The notes: generated from the letters alone by a model not told the origin. Positions 9,462-19,542 are shown, counted from the stretch's first letter. The stretch is DNA of 64,000 nt from Leuconostoc carnosum (GCF_014207505.1 NZ_JACHGL010000007.1:46965-110964), one strand, 5' to 3'. Translations and numbers: made by a program.

Positions 9462-10121
9462 TTAAGCTAACTTGTGATCTGCCCACTTAGCAATTAATGA
9501 TAGACCATAGTTTAGTAAGAAGTACACTAATGTAATCACAATCAAGACCGGTATGATATAATTTGAGTTTTGTGCATAGACGATTTGTCCACGATAAGTC
9601 ATTTCTGACAACACAATTCCCAATGCCAAACTAGTATCCTTAACTAATGAAATTAACTGAGAAATAATTGGTGGAATCATTTTCTTGTAAGCTTGTGGCA
9701 AAACAATATAAACCATTGTCTGAGTATTACTCAAACCATTAGCCCGTGCACCTTCAAATTGGCCAATATCAATTGACTCAAGACCACCACGTACGATTTC
9801 AGCAAGCATCGATGACTCAAATGTAGTCATTGCCAACACCGTTGCCCAAAAAATAGGTAAATGAATGCCTAATTTAGGTAGCGCGAAATAGACGAAGAAT
9901 ATAATCAACAATAATGGTAAGTTACGAATAATATTGTTGATCATACCCACAAATTTTGAGAAATACGGGATACGTTCAAATTGAATGATACCCACGATAG
10001 AGCCAAATATCAAACTTAAAATAACGGATATAATTGATACGCCGACTGTCACACCTAAACCACCCAGTAAGTAAAGAACATTTTCTGGTGTAAAGGCGCT
10101 AAAAATTCCTAATGTAACCAT
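9462..10121 (-). CDS. Polar amino-acid ABC transporter permease (second subunit)
   Basis: A 219-residue permease of the His/Glu/Gln/Arg (HisMQ) family with about five membrane helices. The EAA loop GARANGLSNTQTMVYIVLPQA is present in the middle, as expected for an ABC importer channel subunit. AAGGAGG precedes the start, and the stop of the preceding permease lies 9 bases upstream. It is the last gene of a four-gene unit (ATPase, binding protein, permease, permease). The cargo is probably glutamate, glutamine or aspartate, judged from the binding protein, not from this subunit. Confidence 0.9.
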   Translation of the reverse strand: MVTLGIFSAFTPENVLYLLGGLGVTVGVSIISVILSLIFGSIVGIIQFERIPYFSKFVGMINNIIRNLPLLLIIFFVYFALPKLGIHLPIFWATVLAMTTFESSMLAEIVRGGLESIDIGQFEGARANGLSNTQTMVYIVLPQAYKKMIPPIISQLISLVKDTSLALGIVLSEMTYRGQIVYAQNSNYIIPVLIVITLVYFLLNYGLSLIAKWADHKLA

Positions 10122-10130
10122 ACTTCCTCC

Positions 10131-10772
10131 TTATGCTGCGTGCTTGAGTTTTATCTCAAGGTGCTTCACGTAATAACTAAGTGGTAATGTAATTACCAAG
10201 TAGAATACTGCGACAATGATATACGTCAAAAACGTATCAAAAGTATTAGCGGCAATCATATTTCCTTGATACATCAAATCTAATCCACCAACGAATGCTA
10301 AAACAGATGAATTTTTGACCAAGTTAATAAATTGATTTCCCAAAGATGGTAGCGCAACACGGAAAGCTTGCGGTAATATAATGTGACGCATAGCTTGCCA
10401 GAAAGACAACCCATTAGCGCGCGCACCTTCCATTTGTCCGCCATCAATTGATAAAATACCTGCACGTACTGTCTCAGCAATAAAAGCCGACGTATACAAT
10501 GTCAAAGCAATCGTTCCTGATGTAAAACCACTAATTTTAACGTAATTTGCAACGACCAGGAAAAAGAAGAAAGTAATAATCAATAATGGAATATTACGGA
10601 ATACCTGTACATAAACATTACCAATAGTTCTCACCCAATTCTGGGGTAAAATTTGCATGATAGCAAATACTGTTCCCAAAATCATAGAACCAACAAGCGC
10701 GATAATACTTGACAATAATGTATAACCAAATCCTTGCATGAATGTTGGGAAATTATCTTGTAATAAATTCAT
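10131..10772 (-). CDS. Polar amino-acid ABC transporter permease (first subunit)
   Basis: A 213-residue HisMQ-family permease, paralogous to the next gene. The EAA loop reads GARANGLSFWQAMRHIILPQA near residues 113-133. Its ATG overlaps the stop of the binding-protein gene in a TAATG arrangement, so translation is coupled. With the downstream permease it forms the membrane channel driven by the ATPase at 11758-12495. Confidence 0.9.
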   Translation of the reverse strand: MNLLQDNFPTFMQGFGYTLLSSIIALVGSMILGTVFAIMQILPQNWVRTIGNVYVQVFRNIPLLIITFFFFLVVANYVKISGFTSGTIALTLYTSAFIAETVRAGILSIDGGQMEGARANGLSFWQAMRHIILPQAFRVALPSLGNQFINLVKNSSVLAFVGGLDLMYQGNMIAANTFDTFLTYIIVAVFYLVITLPLSYYVKHLEIKLKHAA

Positions 10773-11638
10773 TATTTCGCCTCCAAACTGTGCCAGTCAA
10801 GGCCGGGAACATCACTAAACCATTTTTTAATGAGTTTGTTATAAACGCCATTTTTCTTAATTGTAGCTAATGCTTTATTTGTCTCTCTAATCATAGGCCC
10901 TTGATTATTATCAAATGCAATACCATATGGTCCATGAGTAAACGTGCCACCTACAATTTGATAGTCTGGATTTTCGGTAGCAAAACCATACAGAATGGCA
11001 TTATCTGTTGACATTGCTTCACCTTGACCACTTTTCAAAGCTTGCATACCTGTAGCATAGTCTTGAACTGCAAGTATTTTTGCTTTTGGTGCAAATTTTT
11101 TAGTTTCTGTTGCTGCAGTCGTTCCAACAATAACAATGACTGTATACTTTGGATCATTCATATCTTTAATAGAATGAATTCCTGAGTCCTTTTTAACCAA
11201 AATTGATTGACCCGCATCGAAATATTCATCTGTAAAGTCAATGATTTTTTCACGTTCCGGTGTAATTGTCATGGTTGATACTGACCCATCAATGTTTGTA
11301 TTTTTGATCAGCTGCATCTTTGACGAAGCTGAAACAGGTACAAACTCAGCCGATAGTGGGGTATCGGTTTGTTTAGCTATTTGTACTGTCACAGCTTTAG
11401 CGATATCAATATCAAATCCTTGTGGGACACCACTTTTAGTATCCATTAATCCAAATAATTTGGTATCAGCCTTGACACCCCAAACAATGCGCCCTAATTT
11501 TTGCACACGTGCTAACGTGTCTTGGTGTTCTTCATTACGCCTAGCAGTTGCTGTAGCCCACATTAGTCCGAGGACAATCACGGCAGCTAAGACGATTGTA
11601 GCAATAATACCAAACTGCTTTTTTTTAGCTTTTTCCAT
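10772..11638 (-). CDS. Amino-acid-binding protein of the polar amino-acid importer
   Basis: A 288-residue family 3 solute-binding protein (SBP_bac_3). The segments GRIVWGVKADTKLFGLMD and GFDIDIAKAV resemble glutamate/aspartate-type binding proteins. The N-terminus is MEKAKKKQ followed by a hydrophobic helix (residues 9-31) and ATATAR; there is no lipobox cysteine, so it is likely membrane-anchored by an uncleaved helix or cleaved after an AxA-like site. No Shine-Dalgarno sequence is seen before the ATG, which is unusual here. It stands between the ATPase gene (119-base gap) and the permeases. Confidence 0.88.
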   Translation of the reverse strand: MEKAKKKQFGIIATIVLAAVIVLGLMWATATARRNEEHQDTLARVQKLGRIVWGVKADTKLFGLMDTKSGVPQGFDIDIAKAVTVQIAKQTDTPLSAEFVPVSASSKMQLIKNTNIDGSVSTMTITPEREKIIDFTDEYFDAGQSILVKKDSGIHSIKDMNDPKYTVIVIVGTTAATETKKFAPKAKILAVQDYATGMQALKSGQGEAMSTDNAILYGFATENPDYQIVGGTFTHGPYGIAFDNNQGPMIRETNKALATIKKNGVYNKLIKKWFSDVPGLDWHSLEAK

Positions 11639-11732
11639 AGTATTGAAGCGCTTATAAATACACTGGTATAGTCACTTTATAATAATGGTTTGTAGTAAAA
11701 ATTGATACACACCATCTGACTTCCCAGAACAT

Positions 11733-11744
11733 CTACACACGCAT
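11733..11744 (-). other. Three-codon ORF behind a strong ribosome-binding site
   Basis: Directly after the ATPase stop the minus strand reads GGAGG, then AA, ATG-CGT-GTG-TAG. A good ribosome site therefore serves a peptide Met-Arg-Val, while the next real gene has none. It may be a leader, a remnant or chance. Confidence 0.3.
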
Positions 11745-11757
11745 TTCCTCCATTATA

Positions 11758-12495
11758 TTAATGTTGTTCAACTTGACTCAAAAACTTTTGTGCACGTGGT
11801 TCTTTTGGCTTTTCAAAGAATTCCTTTGTCGAACTATCTTCCAAAATATGTCCATCAGCCATGAAAATAACACGATCTGCAACAGCCTTAGCGAAGCTCA
11901 TTTCATGTGTCACAACCAGCATTGTCATAGATGAATCCTTGGCAATATCACGCATAACATCTAGCACATCACCAATCATTTCTGGATCCAACGCTGAAGT
12001 TGGTTCATCAAACAATAAAGCCTTAGGCTGCATTGCCAAAGAACGCGCAATCGCAGCACGCTGCTTTTGACCACCAGATAATTCAGATGGCATATTAGCC
12101 GCTTTATCAGCCAAACCAACTTTTTCAAGTAGTTCCATCGCAATTTTTTTATTTTCAGCTTCATCACGTTTCAAAACCAAGCGTGGTGCCAGCATGACAT
12201 TTTCTAAAGTTGTTTTGTTACTATACAAATTGAAATGTTGGAATACCATACCAACATTCTTACGAATGCGGTTCATATCAGTTTTAGGATCATGCAAGTC
12301 AAAACCATTGACTAGCAAATTTCCTTCTTGAATTTCTTCAAGACCATTGACTGTGCGAATTAAAGTTGACTTTCCAGAACCTGAAGGACCGATCAAAACA
12401 ACGGTTTCACCCTCATCAATTTGCAAATTAATATTTTTTAGTGCATGGAAGTTACCATAGTACTTCTCGACATTGTTGAATTCAATCATTGACAT
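11758..12495 (-). CDS. glnQ: Polar amino-acid ABC transporter ATP-binding protein
   Basis: A 245-residue ATPase of the GlnQ/HisP type. Walker A GPSGSGKS is at residues 36-43, the Q-loop near VFQHFNLY, the signature LSGGQKQR at 139-146, Walker B ALLFDE at 159-164 and a switch histidine in VTHEMSFA. It energises import by the neighbouring permeases. The ATG at 12495 has AAGGAGAG 8 bases upstream. It is the promoter-proximal gene of the unit; a palindrome lies directly before the ribosome site and a promoter about 120 bases upstream. The symbol reflects family only; the substrate is inferred. Confidence 0.9.
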   Translation of the reverse strand: MSMIEFNNVEKYYGNFHALKNINLQIDEGETVVLIGPSGSGKSTLIRTVNGLEEIQEGNLLVNGFDLHDPKTDMNRIRKNVGMVFQHFNLYSNKTTLENVMLAPRLVLKRDEAENKKIAMELLEKVGLADKAANMPSELSGGQKQRAAIARSLAMQPKALLFDEPTSALDPEMIGDVLDVMRDIAKDSSMTMLVVTHEMSFAKAVADRVIFMADGHILEDSSTKEFFEKPKEPRAQKFLSQVEQH

Positions 12496-12517
12496 GAGTA
12501 AATCTCTCCTTATTTAT

Positions 12518-12540
12518 ATATGTGTAGTAACAACACATAT
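12518..12540. promoter_or_regulatory. Inverted repeat in the leader of the amino-acid importer
   Basis: ATATGTGT (12518-12525) and ACACATAT (12533-12540) are perfect inverted arms around a 7-base spacer, immediately upstream of the AAGGAG of the ATPase gene. It could be a regulator site or an mRNA hairpin affecting translation. Confidence 0.45.
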
Positions 12541-12614
12541 TTCTTCAATACAAAAGGGACTAAAATCAGTAAGCCCAATATTATGTGGTACCTACCCATT
12601 TTGTTCTATAATTC

Positions 12615-12644
12615 ATTGTACCTGTTTTCCATACAGCAGGTCAA
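12615..12644 (-). promoter_or_regulatory. Promoter of the amino-acid importer
   Basis: TTGACC (12639-12644) and TACAAT (12615-12620) on the minus strand are 18 bases apart. The spacer carries ACCTG/CAGGT arms that could be an operator (inference). Confidence 0.6.
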
Positions 12645-12675
12645 AGCTATGGTAGAAAACATTACATTACTCAGA

Positions 12676-14478
12676 TTAATTATCTGAAGTGTTATTATCA
12701 ACACCCTGTAACCGATACAAATCGTAATACTGGCCACGCTGTGCCAATAATTCTTCATGCGTACCTCGTTCAACAACTTCACCGTTATCTAATACCAAAA
12801 TGAGATTGGCATCTTGAATAGTTGACAAACGATGCGCTATTATCAGCGTGGTACGATTTTGGCGCATCTTTTTGAGCGATTGCTGAATGGTTGCTTCTGT
12901 TTCAGTATCAATATTGGCGGTCGCTTCATCTAAAATCAGAATTTTAGGATCTTGAATGATTGTTCTAGCAAAGCTAATCAACTGTTTTTCACCAGCGGAA
13001 AAGCCAGAACCACCCTCTTGAATCTCAGCATGATATTGATCATCCAGGCGATTAATAAAGTGACTTGCACCAACAAATTCAGCTGCATGTTTGACCTGCT
13101 CATCAGTTATTGTGTCATCATACATGGCAATATTTGATGTTACATCCCCAAAAAACATAAATGGCTCTTGCAAAACTAACCCCATTTGTTTCCGTAGATT
13201 GTCTAATTTAATGTCACGTATATCATGATCATCAATCAAAATCTCACCAGATTGAAAATCATAAAATCGCATCAGCGTGTTGATTGTTGATGACTTACCT
13301 GAACCGGTATGTCCGACTAACGCGACTGTCTCGCCAGGATTAGCAACAAAACTCAAATCTTTCAGAATCGGATGTTCGTCGTCATAACTAAAATTAACAT
13401 GCTTAAATTCTACCTTACCATTACTAATTACTTGATCTGCATCAGGATTCTGAGCTGGTGCGTACGTATCATTATCAAGAATATCTAATACGCGATAACC
13501 GGACACTAGCCCTTCTTGAAACGGACTAAATAATGACATAATACTTTCTAAAGGTCCAAAAATATTACTAAGATAAGTGGTAAACGCATATATTGCACCA
13601 GCCGCGACTGCTGTTGACATGGACAAAACACCAAAATACCAAAGAACTAAAACTGTAGCGCCACCCAAAAGCAAATCAATCATTGGCTCCAATAGTAAAG
13701 CATCTGCCTTTACCATCTTAAAACGTGCATTAAAATACTCGCCGTTTACCCTGTCGAATTCTTTTTTAAAACGTTCTTCTTGATAAAATTCTTGAATCAC
13801 ATCAATACCAGTAATACTTTCGGCAATTTTAGCGTTGAGACTAGATAGTCGTTCACGCATATGACGAAATAAACTGGATGAAAAGCGCTGATAGATAATG
13901 ACAGAAGCGATGATAAAAGGCACCACAACTAGCATAAGTAATGTTGCACTCACGCTGACCGTTAGCATACCAATGTAAGCACCTATCATACTCATCACGG
14001 CAAAGGTTAATTGCATAAAAAAGCGCCAGAAATCTGCCAACGATGCCGTATCATTATTAACACGTGTGACCAGTGATCCCGCTGGTACTTGATCGAAAAA
14101 GCGCATACCCAAAGTGTGTAGTTTACGAAACACTTTAACACGGATGTCTTCCAATGCGTATTCAGCTGCTACAGTAAAATAATAAGCATTAAAGGCATCA
14201 GCGACTGCTTGTCCGAGACGAATAATTGCTACAATCACAGCAAAACTAATCATAATGGTCCATGTAACGTGATCATTTCCATGCAAGTATGTGTTCATGT
14301 AATAAGTAATAATACGAGGTGCAGCAGCTTGTAGTAAAGCAAAGATGCCACCAATTGCTAACGCTGTGAAGAACATTTTACGGAAAGGTTTTGCCATTTT
14401 GATAAGGGTCACAATGACACGTAGCTGTTCTTTAATAGGAATACTTTTTGCCCAAACTGAACTATTTTTTTCTACCAT
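12676..14478 (-). CDS. Heterodimeric ABC exporter subunit, LmrD/BmrD-like (intact Walker B)
   Basis: A 600-residue half-transporter: six membrane helices (residues about 35-310) and a C-terminal ATPase. Walker A GHTGSGKS is at 389-396, Walker B ILILDE at 513-518 keeps the catalytic Glu, but the signature is FSAGEKQ (493-499) in place of LSGGQ. That pattern is the one of asymmetric heterodimeric multidrug or lipid-type exporters. ATG 14478 is chosen because AAGGAGG stands 6 bases upstream; a GTG two codons earlier abuts the site. It starts two bases after the partner subunit's stop. Likely drug or peptide export; cargo not deducible. Confidence 0.9.
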   Translation of the reverse strand: MVEKNSSVWAKSIPIKEQLRVIVTLIKMAKPFRKMFFTALAIGGIFALLQAAAPRIITYYMNTYLHGNDHVTWTIMISFAVIVAIIRLGQAVADAFNAYYFTVAAEYALEDIRVKVFRKLHTLGMRFFDQVPAGSLVTRVNNDTASLADFWRFFMQLTFAVMSMIGAYIGMLTVSVSATLLMLVVVPFIIASVIIYQRFSSSLFRHMRERLSSLNAKIAESITGIDVIQEFYQEERFKKEFDRVNGEYFNARFKMVKADALLLEPMIDLLLGGATVLVLWYFGVLSMSTAVAAGAIYAFTTYLSNIFGPLESIMSLFSPFQEGLVSGYRVLDILDNDTYAPAQNPDADQVISNGKVEFKHVNFSYDDEHPILKDLSFVANPGETVALVGHTGSGKSSTINTLMRFYDFQSGEILIDDHDIRDIKLDNLRKQMGLVLQEPFMFFGDVTSNIAMYDDTITDEQVKHAAEFVGASHFINRLDDQYHAEIQEGGSGFSAGEKQLISFARTIIQDPKILILDEATANIDTETEATIQQSLKKMRQNRTTLIIAHRLSTIQDANLILVLDNGEVVERGTHEELLAQRGQYYDLYRLQGVDNNTSDN

Positions 14479-14480
14479 GG

Positions 14481-16250
14481 TCACCCTCCTTGCCCGTCTA
14501 ATTTACTGACAAGTGTTGTCACCAGTTGTTGTTGTTTATACATCTGGGCATACCAACCCTGCTTAAGCATCAATTCTGCATGTGTGCCAGATTCGATAAT
14601 TTCACCCTGTTCAAAAACAATAATCTTATCAGCGTTCATCACTGAACTCATTCGATGTGCCGCAATAATAGTCGTTTTTTCCTGACGTTCAGCTTTTAAT
14701 GCGCTTAAAATTTGTTTTTCTGTTCGTGCATCAACCGCTGACAAGGCATCGTCTAGAATTAATATCTCAGGATTAATAATTAAGGCACGTGCGATTGCTA
14801 GGCGTTGTTTTTGACCACCTGACAAACTCACGCCGTGTTCGCCTACTTCTGTTTCATAACGTTCAGGGAACTTCAATACATCTTCATGAAAAGCTGCCTT
14901 TTTAGCTGCTAATTCAACATTTTCTTGTGTTTTATTGACGTCTGCAAAACGAATATTATTTGCAACAGTATCTGAAAACAAGAAATTTTCTTGCGCAACA
15001 TAACCAATCGTTCGCAAATAAGATTCAAAACGGTATGACTTAATATCAATATTGCCAATCTTAATACTACCTTCGTAGTGATCGAACTGACGTAGCAACA
15101 ATTTCAGTAAGGTCGTTTTCCCTGAACCGACACGTCCAACAATACCCAGTGTTTCACCAGATTTAATATCTATATGCACATTTTTAAGGGCGTTTTTTGT
15201 ATCACTATCATCTGGGTAGACAAACGATTCAATATCAATTTTTATATTACCCTGAGCTAATGTATCGATGCCTGCTATATCCTCAACAATAGCAGATTTT
15301 TCCATCAGAATATCTTGCACTCGCATGTAAGACGCATTGCCACGCTCTAGCACATTAAATAATTGACCCAAGCCAAACATCGGCCATACTAGCAAGCCTA
15401 AATAAGTTGCAAATGACACCAATTGACCAATAGTAATCTCATTTGACACGACAAGCGAGCCACCATAAGTCATCATAATGACATAACTAATTGTCATTAT
15501 AACAGTGGCCATCGGACCAAATAACGAATCAATCAAGGCGACTCTCTTGTTGATCTTAATCGTTTTTGTAACTTCTTTTTCAAACGCTTGCACATCTTGT
15601 GATTCTTGTCCTAGTGTCTTAATCGCTTTGATACCTGCAATAGATTCTTGTGATTTATTAGATAATTCTGAAAATGCTTCTTGTGATGCAGTAAAAGCTT
15701 CACGGATTTTTGGTGAAAGATAACGAACACCAATAACCAGCAGAGGTAATGGCAATACGCCAATTAAAGTTAACCGCCAGTCAACGACAAAGATCATTGA
15801 AATTACTGTGAACACAATGATCACAAGTGAATCAACCAACATTAAGATACCACCAGAGGCGACACGTTGAATTGCAGAAAGATCATTCGAGGCATGTGCC
15901 ATTAAATCGCCTGTCCGATGCCGTTGATAAAAAGTAGTATCCATTTGCATATAGTGGTCAAAAAGCTGTTGTCGCAACGTCTTTTCTAACAAAGCAGAAC
16001 CTTGGAAAATATTAGTAATCCAAGCATATCGAAAACCATACATCAGTATGGCAAAAAACAAGATACCACCTGCATAGAGAAGTAAAATTTCAGGCGTGAC
16101 TTCACGTGCTATCACTCTATCTGTAAAGCTGCCGAGCAATGCTGGCGATACCATTTGTGATATTTCCGTTAAGAATAAGAAAGACAACCCATAAATATAG
16201 AGCCTTTTATTCGCCCGAAAGAACCACATTAGTTGTGTAAAAATACTCAT
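14481..16250 (-). CDS. Heterodimeric ABC exporter subunit, LmrC/BmrC-like (degenerate Walker B)
   Basis: A 589-residue half-transporter, partner of the next gene. Membrane domain about residues 17-300; Walker A GRVGSGKT 372-379; canonical signature LSGGQ 476-480; Walker B ILILD 496-500 followed by Asp501 where the catalytic Glu should be. This subunit therefore supplies the good signature but a degenerate nucleotide site, complementing the partner. AAGGGAGAG precedes the ATG. It lies 56 bases after the DUF218 gene with no terminator between, so it may be read from the upstream alr-asd transcript. Confidence 0.9.
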   Translation of the reverse strand: MSIFTQLMWFFRANKRLYIYGLSFLFLTEISQMVSPALLGSFTDRVIAREVTPEILLLYAGGILFFAILMYGFRYAWITNIFQGSALLEKTLRQQLFDHYMQMDTTFYQRHRTGDLMAHASNDLSAIQRVASGGILMLVDSLVIIVFTVISMIFVVDWRLTLIGVLPLPLLVIGVRYLSPKIREAFTASQEAFSELSNKSQESIAGIKAIKTLGQESQDVQAFEKEVTKTIKINKRVALIDSLFGPMATVIMTISYVIMMTYGGSLVVSNEITIGQLVSFATYLGLLVWPMFGLGQLFNVLERGNASYMRVQDILMEKSAIVEDIAGIDTLAQGNIKIDIESFVYPDDSDTKNALKNVHIDIKSGETLGIVGRVGSGKTTLLKLLLRQFDHYEGSIKIGNIDIKSYRFESYLRTIGYVAQENFLFSDTVANNIRFADVNKTQENVELAAKKAAFHEDVLKFPERYETEVGEHGVSLSGGQKQRLAIARALIINPEILILDDALSAVDARTEKQILSALKAERQEKTTIIAAHRMSSVMNADKIIVFEQGEIIESGTHAELMLKQGWYAQMYKQQQLVTTLVSKLDGQGG

Positions 16251-16306
16251 GATGCTCTCCCTTTGAGTTGTTTCCCCCGTTATTAATCATGATGTTACAC
16301 AATCAT

Positions 16307-17266
16307 TTACCATTGTAAAATAACATTCAGGATAGTTCCAACAACTAGCCATGCCATCCCCCATGCAACATGACGTCGTTTATTAATATTCATTGTACCT
16401 GCAAATTCCCTGAAAAAAGCAGACGTACGATACAATTTTGGTGTATAACCGCCGCGCCCCTGTACAGTAATCCCCAACTTTTCAGCTAAAAGGACACCAC
16501 GGAATACATGATATTCACTTGTATAAAATGTAAAAGGCTGCAATCCTAAAATTTCAGCACTATATGTCAAATTTTGCAAAGTATTGTGTGATTGTTCTTC
16601 TAACATTGTTTTTGCTGGCGGAATACCATACTTATCAACAGCCCAGTCTCTCATTGCCTGTGCTTCACTAAGATATTGGTCTTCGCCTTGTCCACCAGAA
16701 AATACAATCATTGGAAATATCGTCATGAGTTTAGCATCTGCTACTGCAGCGCGAATACGCGCATTCACAATATTGCCGATCTTGTAGCCGTCAGCTAAAC
16801 CCCCGCCAAGCACAACAAGTGGTCCTTGCTTAGGAGCTGAAATAACCTGTCCATAAATCAAGCTGCTTATTAAAAAACGTAGAAATTGCCAAACAAAATA
16901 CAACGCTAAACCTGTAATTCCCCAACGTAATAAGATGAATGGCGATAACAATACAATCGCAGCTATATATCCGATAAACATTATAGGTAATAAAAAACTA
17001 CGAAAACGTTTCCAACTATACCAAACCAAACGCCACATTAATGTGAGACCTAAAAGCACCACGATATAATAAAGATATTCTAAAATACGTACTATCGTGT
17101 CGTATGATATACCAAATAGTACAGTAATCGCACCAATCAGTGAAATGGTCACAAAAAAGGCATACGTACCAATTGTGAGTGTGCCAGGATTTCGTTTGAC
17201 TTGATAATACAATAGCGCAGAAAAGCATATCGCCAAAGCTATGAATAAGACTATTACCATTATCAT
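16307..17266 (-). CDS. DUF218/YdcF-like membrane protein
   Basis: A 319-residue protein with four or five N-terminal membrane helices (residues 1-150) and a C-terminal DUF218 domain. The family motifs are LVVLGGGLADG near 150, FSGGQGEDQYLSEAQAM near 195-211, EEQSHNTLQN and the YHVFR segment; a short C-terminal helix closes the protein. DUF218 proteins (SanA/YdcF/ElyC) are tied to envelope or peptidoglycan precursor functions, but no reaction is established for this type. It begins 7 bases after the asd stop without a clear ribosome site, consistent with coupling to asd, which supplies the diaminopimelate pathway. Confidence 0.8.
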   Translation of the reverse strand: MIMVIVLFIALAICFSALLYYQVKRNPGTLTIGTYAFFVTISLIGAITVLFGISYDTIVRILEYLYYIVVLLGLTLMWRLVWYSWKRFRSFLLPIMFIGYIAAIVLLSPFILLRWGITGLALYFVWQFLRFLISSLIYGQVISAPKQGPLVVLGGGLADGYKIGNIVNARIRAAVADAKLMTIFPMIVFSGGQGEDQYLSEAQAMRDWAVDKYGIPPAKTMLEEQSHNTLQNLTYSAEILGLQPFTFYTSEYHVFRGVLLAEKLGITVQGRGGYTPKLYRTSAFFREFAGTMNINKRRHVAWGMAWLVVGTILNVILQW

Positions 17267-17273
17267 TAACTAC

Positions 17274-18371
17274 TTAAAGTGAGTTGAATTTTTCAGCCGC
17301 ATTGGCAGGGACAGCTACTAGGTCTAATGAAACCAGTCTTTCTGCAATTTGGACAGTATTCCAAGCTGCACCTTTCAACAAATTGTCTGAAACAACCCAC
17401 ATGTGAAATGAATCATCGTTTTCAACATCGGCGCGCACACGACCGACAAATGTTTCACGCTTGCCCGCTGCATTGACAGGTTGTGGATAAAGTTGCTGTT
17501 GCGGATCATCTTCCAAAACAACACCAGCACCAGCACTCAAAACTTTTTGAATACCAGCTACTGTTGCACCAGTATGAGTTGCTGTCTCAAAATAAACTGC
17601 TTCACCGTGACCAATTGGCACGGGTACACGTACCGCAGTGCCTGTGACCTTAACATCCTTAGAATTTTTGTCACCAAACATAATTTTCTTTGTTTCATGA
17701 ATCATTTTCCACTCTTCATGCGTATAGCCATCATCTTCAAAAACATCAATTTGTGGTAATAAATTATAAGCCAATGGATAGTGCTTTTCTGCACCTTTAA
17801 CGGGTAAAATTGCTGGGTGAGGTGTTTCACCATGATTATAGGCTTCCGTCTCATCGACAAGTTCTTGCCAAGCTGACTGACCAGCACCTGATGCTGCTTG
17901 ATACGTTGAAACGATCACACGCTTCAACCCATAAGCACGTCGTACTGGTTCTAACGCAACAACCATCTGTATTGTCGAACAATTAGGATTGGCAATAATG
18001 CCATTGTGCCCGCGCAAAGCTGCTTCGTTAACTTCAGGTACAATTAAAGGCACGTTATCGTTCATACGCCAATAACTTGAGTTATCGACGACAACCGCAC
18101 CACGTTTCACAGCTTCAGGGGCAAAACGTTGAGATACTGAACCACCCCCTGAAGCTAGTACAATATCAATCCCTTCAAAGCTCTCTGCTGTTGCCTCTTC
18201 AACTGTCACATCTTGACCCTTGAATTGTAGTGTTTTACCAGCTGACCGCGATGATGCTAAAAGCTTAATCGTGTTCACTGGCACCGTTGATTGTTCTAGT
18301 TGTTCAATTAGGCGTGTACCAACAGCCCCTGTAGCACCAAGAATAGCTACGTTATACTTACGTTCTGTCAT
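17274..18371 (-). CDS. asd: Aspartate-semialdehyde dehydrogenase
   Basis: This enzyme reduces aspartyl phosphate with NADPH to aspartate semialdehyde, the branch point to diaminopimelate/lysine and to threonine/methionine. The 365 residues begin with the nucleotide fold [10 protein letters not shown] (residues 9-18) and contain the catalytic Cys131 in NPNCSTIQ. Length is normal for the family. It is the second gene after the lysine riboswitch, 29 bases after alr, with GAGGAG upstream. The linkage with alr suggests joint supply of diaminopimelate and D-alanine for peptidoglycan. Confidence 0.95.
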   Translation of the reverse strand: MTERKYNVAILGATGAVGTRLIEQLEQSTVPVNTIKLLASSRSAGKTLQFKGQDVTVEEATAESFEGIDIVLASGGGSVSQRFAPEAVKRGAVVVDNSSYWRMNDNVPLIVPEVNEAALRGHNGIIANPNCSTIQMVVALEPVRRAYGLKRVIVSTYQAASGAGQSAWQELVDETEAYNHGETPHPAILPVKGAEKHYPLAYNLLPQIDVFEDDGYTHEEWKMIHETKKIMFGDKNSKDVKVTGTAVRVPVPIGHGEAVYFETATHTGATVAGIQKVLSAGAGVVLEDDPQQQLYPQPVNAAGKRETFVGRVRADVENDDSFHMWVVSDNLLKGAAWNTVQIAERLVSLDLVAVPANAAEKFNSL

Positions 18372-18400
18372 TTTATTATACTTCTCCTCATAATAAACTA

Positions 18401-19513
18401 TTAATCAACTAAGACCCGATGTAATCGCTCTTGCAGACCAGTGGTAATTTCCCAAGGCGCTAAACCGGCATGCTGCGCGACATCTTCAATTGTGTTCTCT
18501 AGATCACCATCTCGACCAATAAAGGTCACTGTGGTGCCTACCGGATATTCATGTGGTAGTTTGATCATCAATTGATCCATAGCCACTTGACCAACAATCG
18601 GCGCATAATGTCCGTCAACAATAACATTGAAACCAGTTAATTTGCGTAACCAGCCATCACCATAACCAATTGGTACCGTACCAATCCATTCGTTGCCAGT
18701 CGTTGTATATTTATGCGAATAACTAATGCCCTCGCCTGCTGGCAATAATTTCACAAAATTCATTTCGCTACGCAAAGACATGACAGCTTTTAAATCTTTC
18801 CCATCTGCTAATTCACCACGTGATGGTTCAATACCGTACAAGACTGTACCAACGCGAATCACTTCATGTGGTACTTCATCAGCATGGTACATCGCCGCAC
18901 CAGAATTAGCAACATGATAAAATTCTGGCTCCGGTAGCCCATCTGTTATATCATGCCACCGTTTTAATTGTTTATAGAAATAGTCTGTATTTGACGAATC
19001 AGACTCGGCAAAATGTGTACATACCCCAACGTAATCAAAAATATCAGAATGTATTTGCACATATGCAATCGCTTCAGCTAATGATTGACGATCACGGAAT
19101 CCAATGCGTCCCATCCCCGTATCTACCCCAAGGGTAACATGTAATCGTTGCTCACCACTTAAATATGTTGCAGCTTCCTTTAACCAATTTAAAGATACAA
19201 CCGTTGCCATAATATGCTGAACGGCCATTAACTCAGAATATTCAGCTGAAGAAATACCCAAAATCAAAATGGGTGCCGTAATACGTTCATGGCGTAAGGC
19301 CAATGCTTCATCAATGATTGCCACAGCCAAACCATACACACCACCTGCAACTGCTGCTTTAGCTGTTAGTATGAGACCAAGGCCGTAGGCATTAGACTTC
19401 ACTGCTAAATATATTTTGTCAGCACCAGAAGTTTTTTTCACGACATCAACATTGTTTTTTAAAGCACTTTTTGAAATTTCAATTCGTGTAGGCCGCGTAA
19501 TTGCTTCTACCAT
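18401..19513 (-). CDS. alr: Alanine racemase
   Basis: A PLP enzyme that interconverts L- and D-alanine for the cell wall and teichoic acids. The PLP lysine is Lys39 in VKSNAYGLG and the second catalytic residue is Tyr265 in [10 protein letters not shown]; length 370 is standard. It is the first gene behind a lysine riboswitch and terminator, upstream of asd. An alanine racemase under lysine control is less common than riboswitch control of lysine genes, but follows from position here. The start is preceded by AAAAGAG. Confidence 0.95.
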   Translation of the reverse strand: MVEAITRPTRIEISKSALKNNVDVVKKTSGADKIYLAVKSNAYGLGLILTAKAAVAGGVYGLAVAIIDEALALRHERITAPILILGISSAEYSELMAVQHIMATVVSLNWLKEAATYLSGEQRLHVTLGVDTGMGRIGFRDRQSLAEAIAYVQIHSDIFDYVGVCTHFAESDSSNTDYFYKQLKRWHDITDGLPEPEFYHVANSGAAMYHADEVPHEVIRVGTVLYGIEPSRGELADGKDLKAVMSLRSEMNFVKLLPAGEGISYSHKYTTTGNEWIGTVPIGYGDGWLRKLTGFNVIVDGHYAPIVGQVAMDQLMIKLPHEYPVGTTVTFIGRDGDLENTIEDVAQHAGLAPWEITTGLQERLHRVLVD

Positions 19514-19542
19514 TATTCACACTCTTTTCACATAAAATAAAA

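Noticed and set aside
11241..11657. 138-codon + strand frame opposite the amino-acid-binding protein
   Set aside because: Antisense to a clear binding-protein gene; no start signals.
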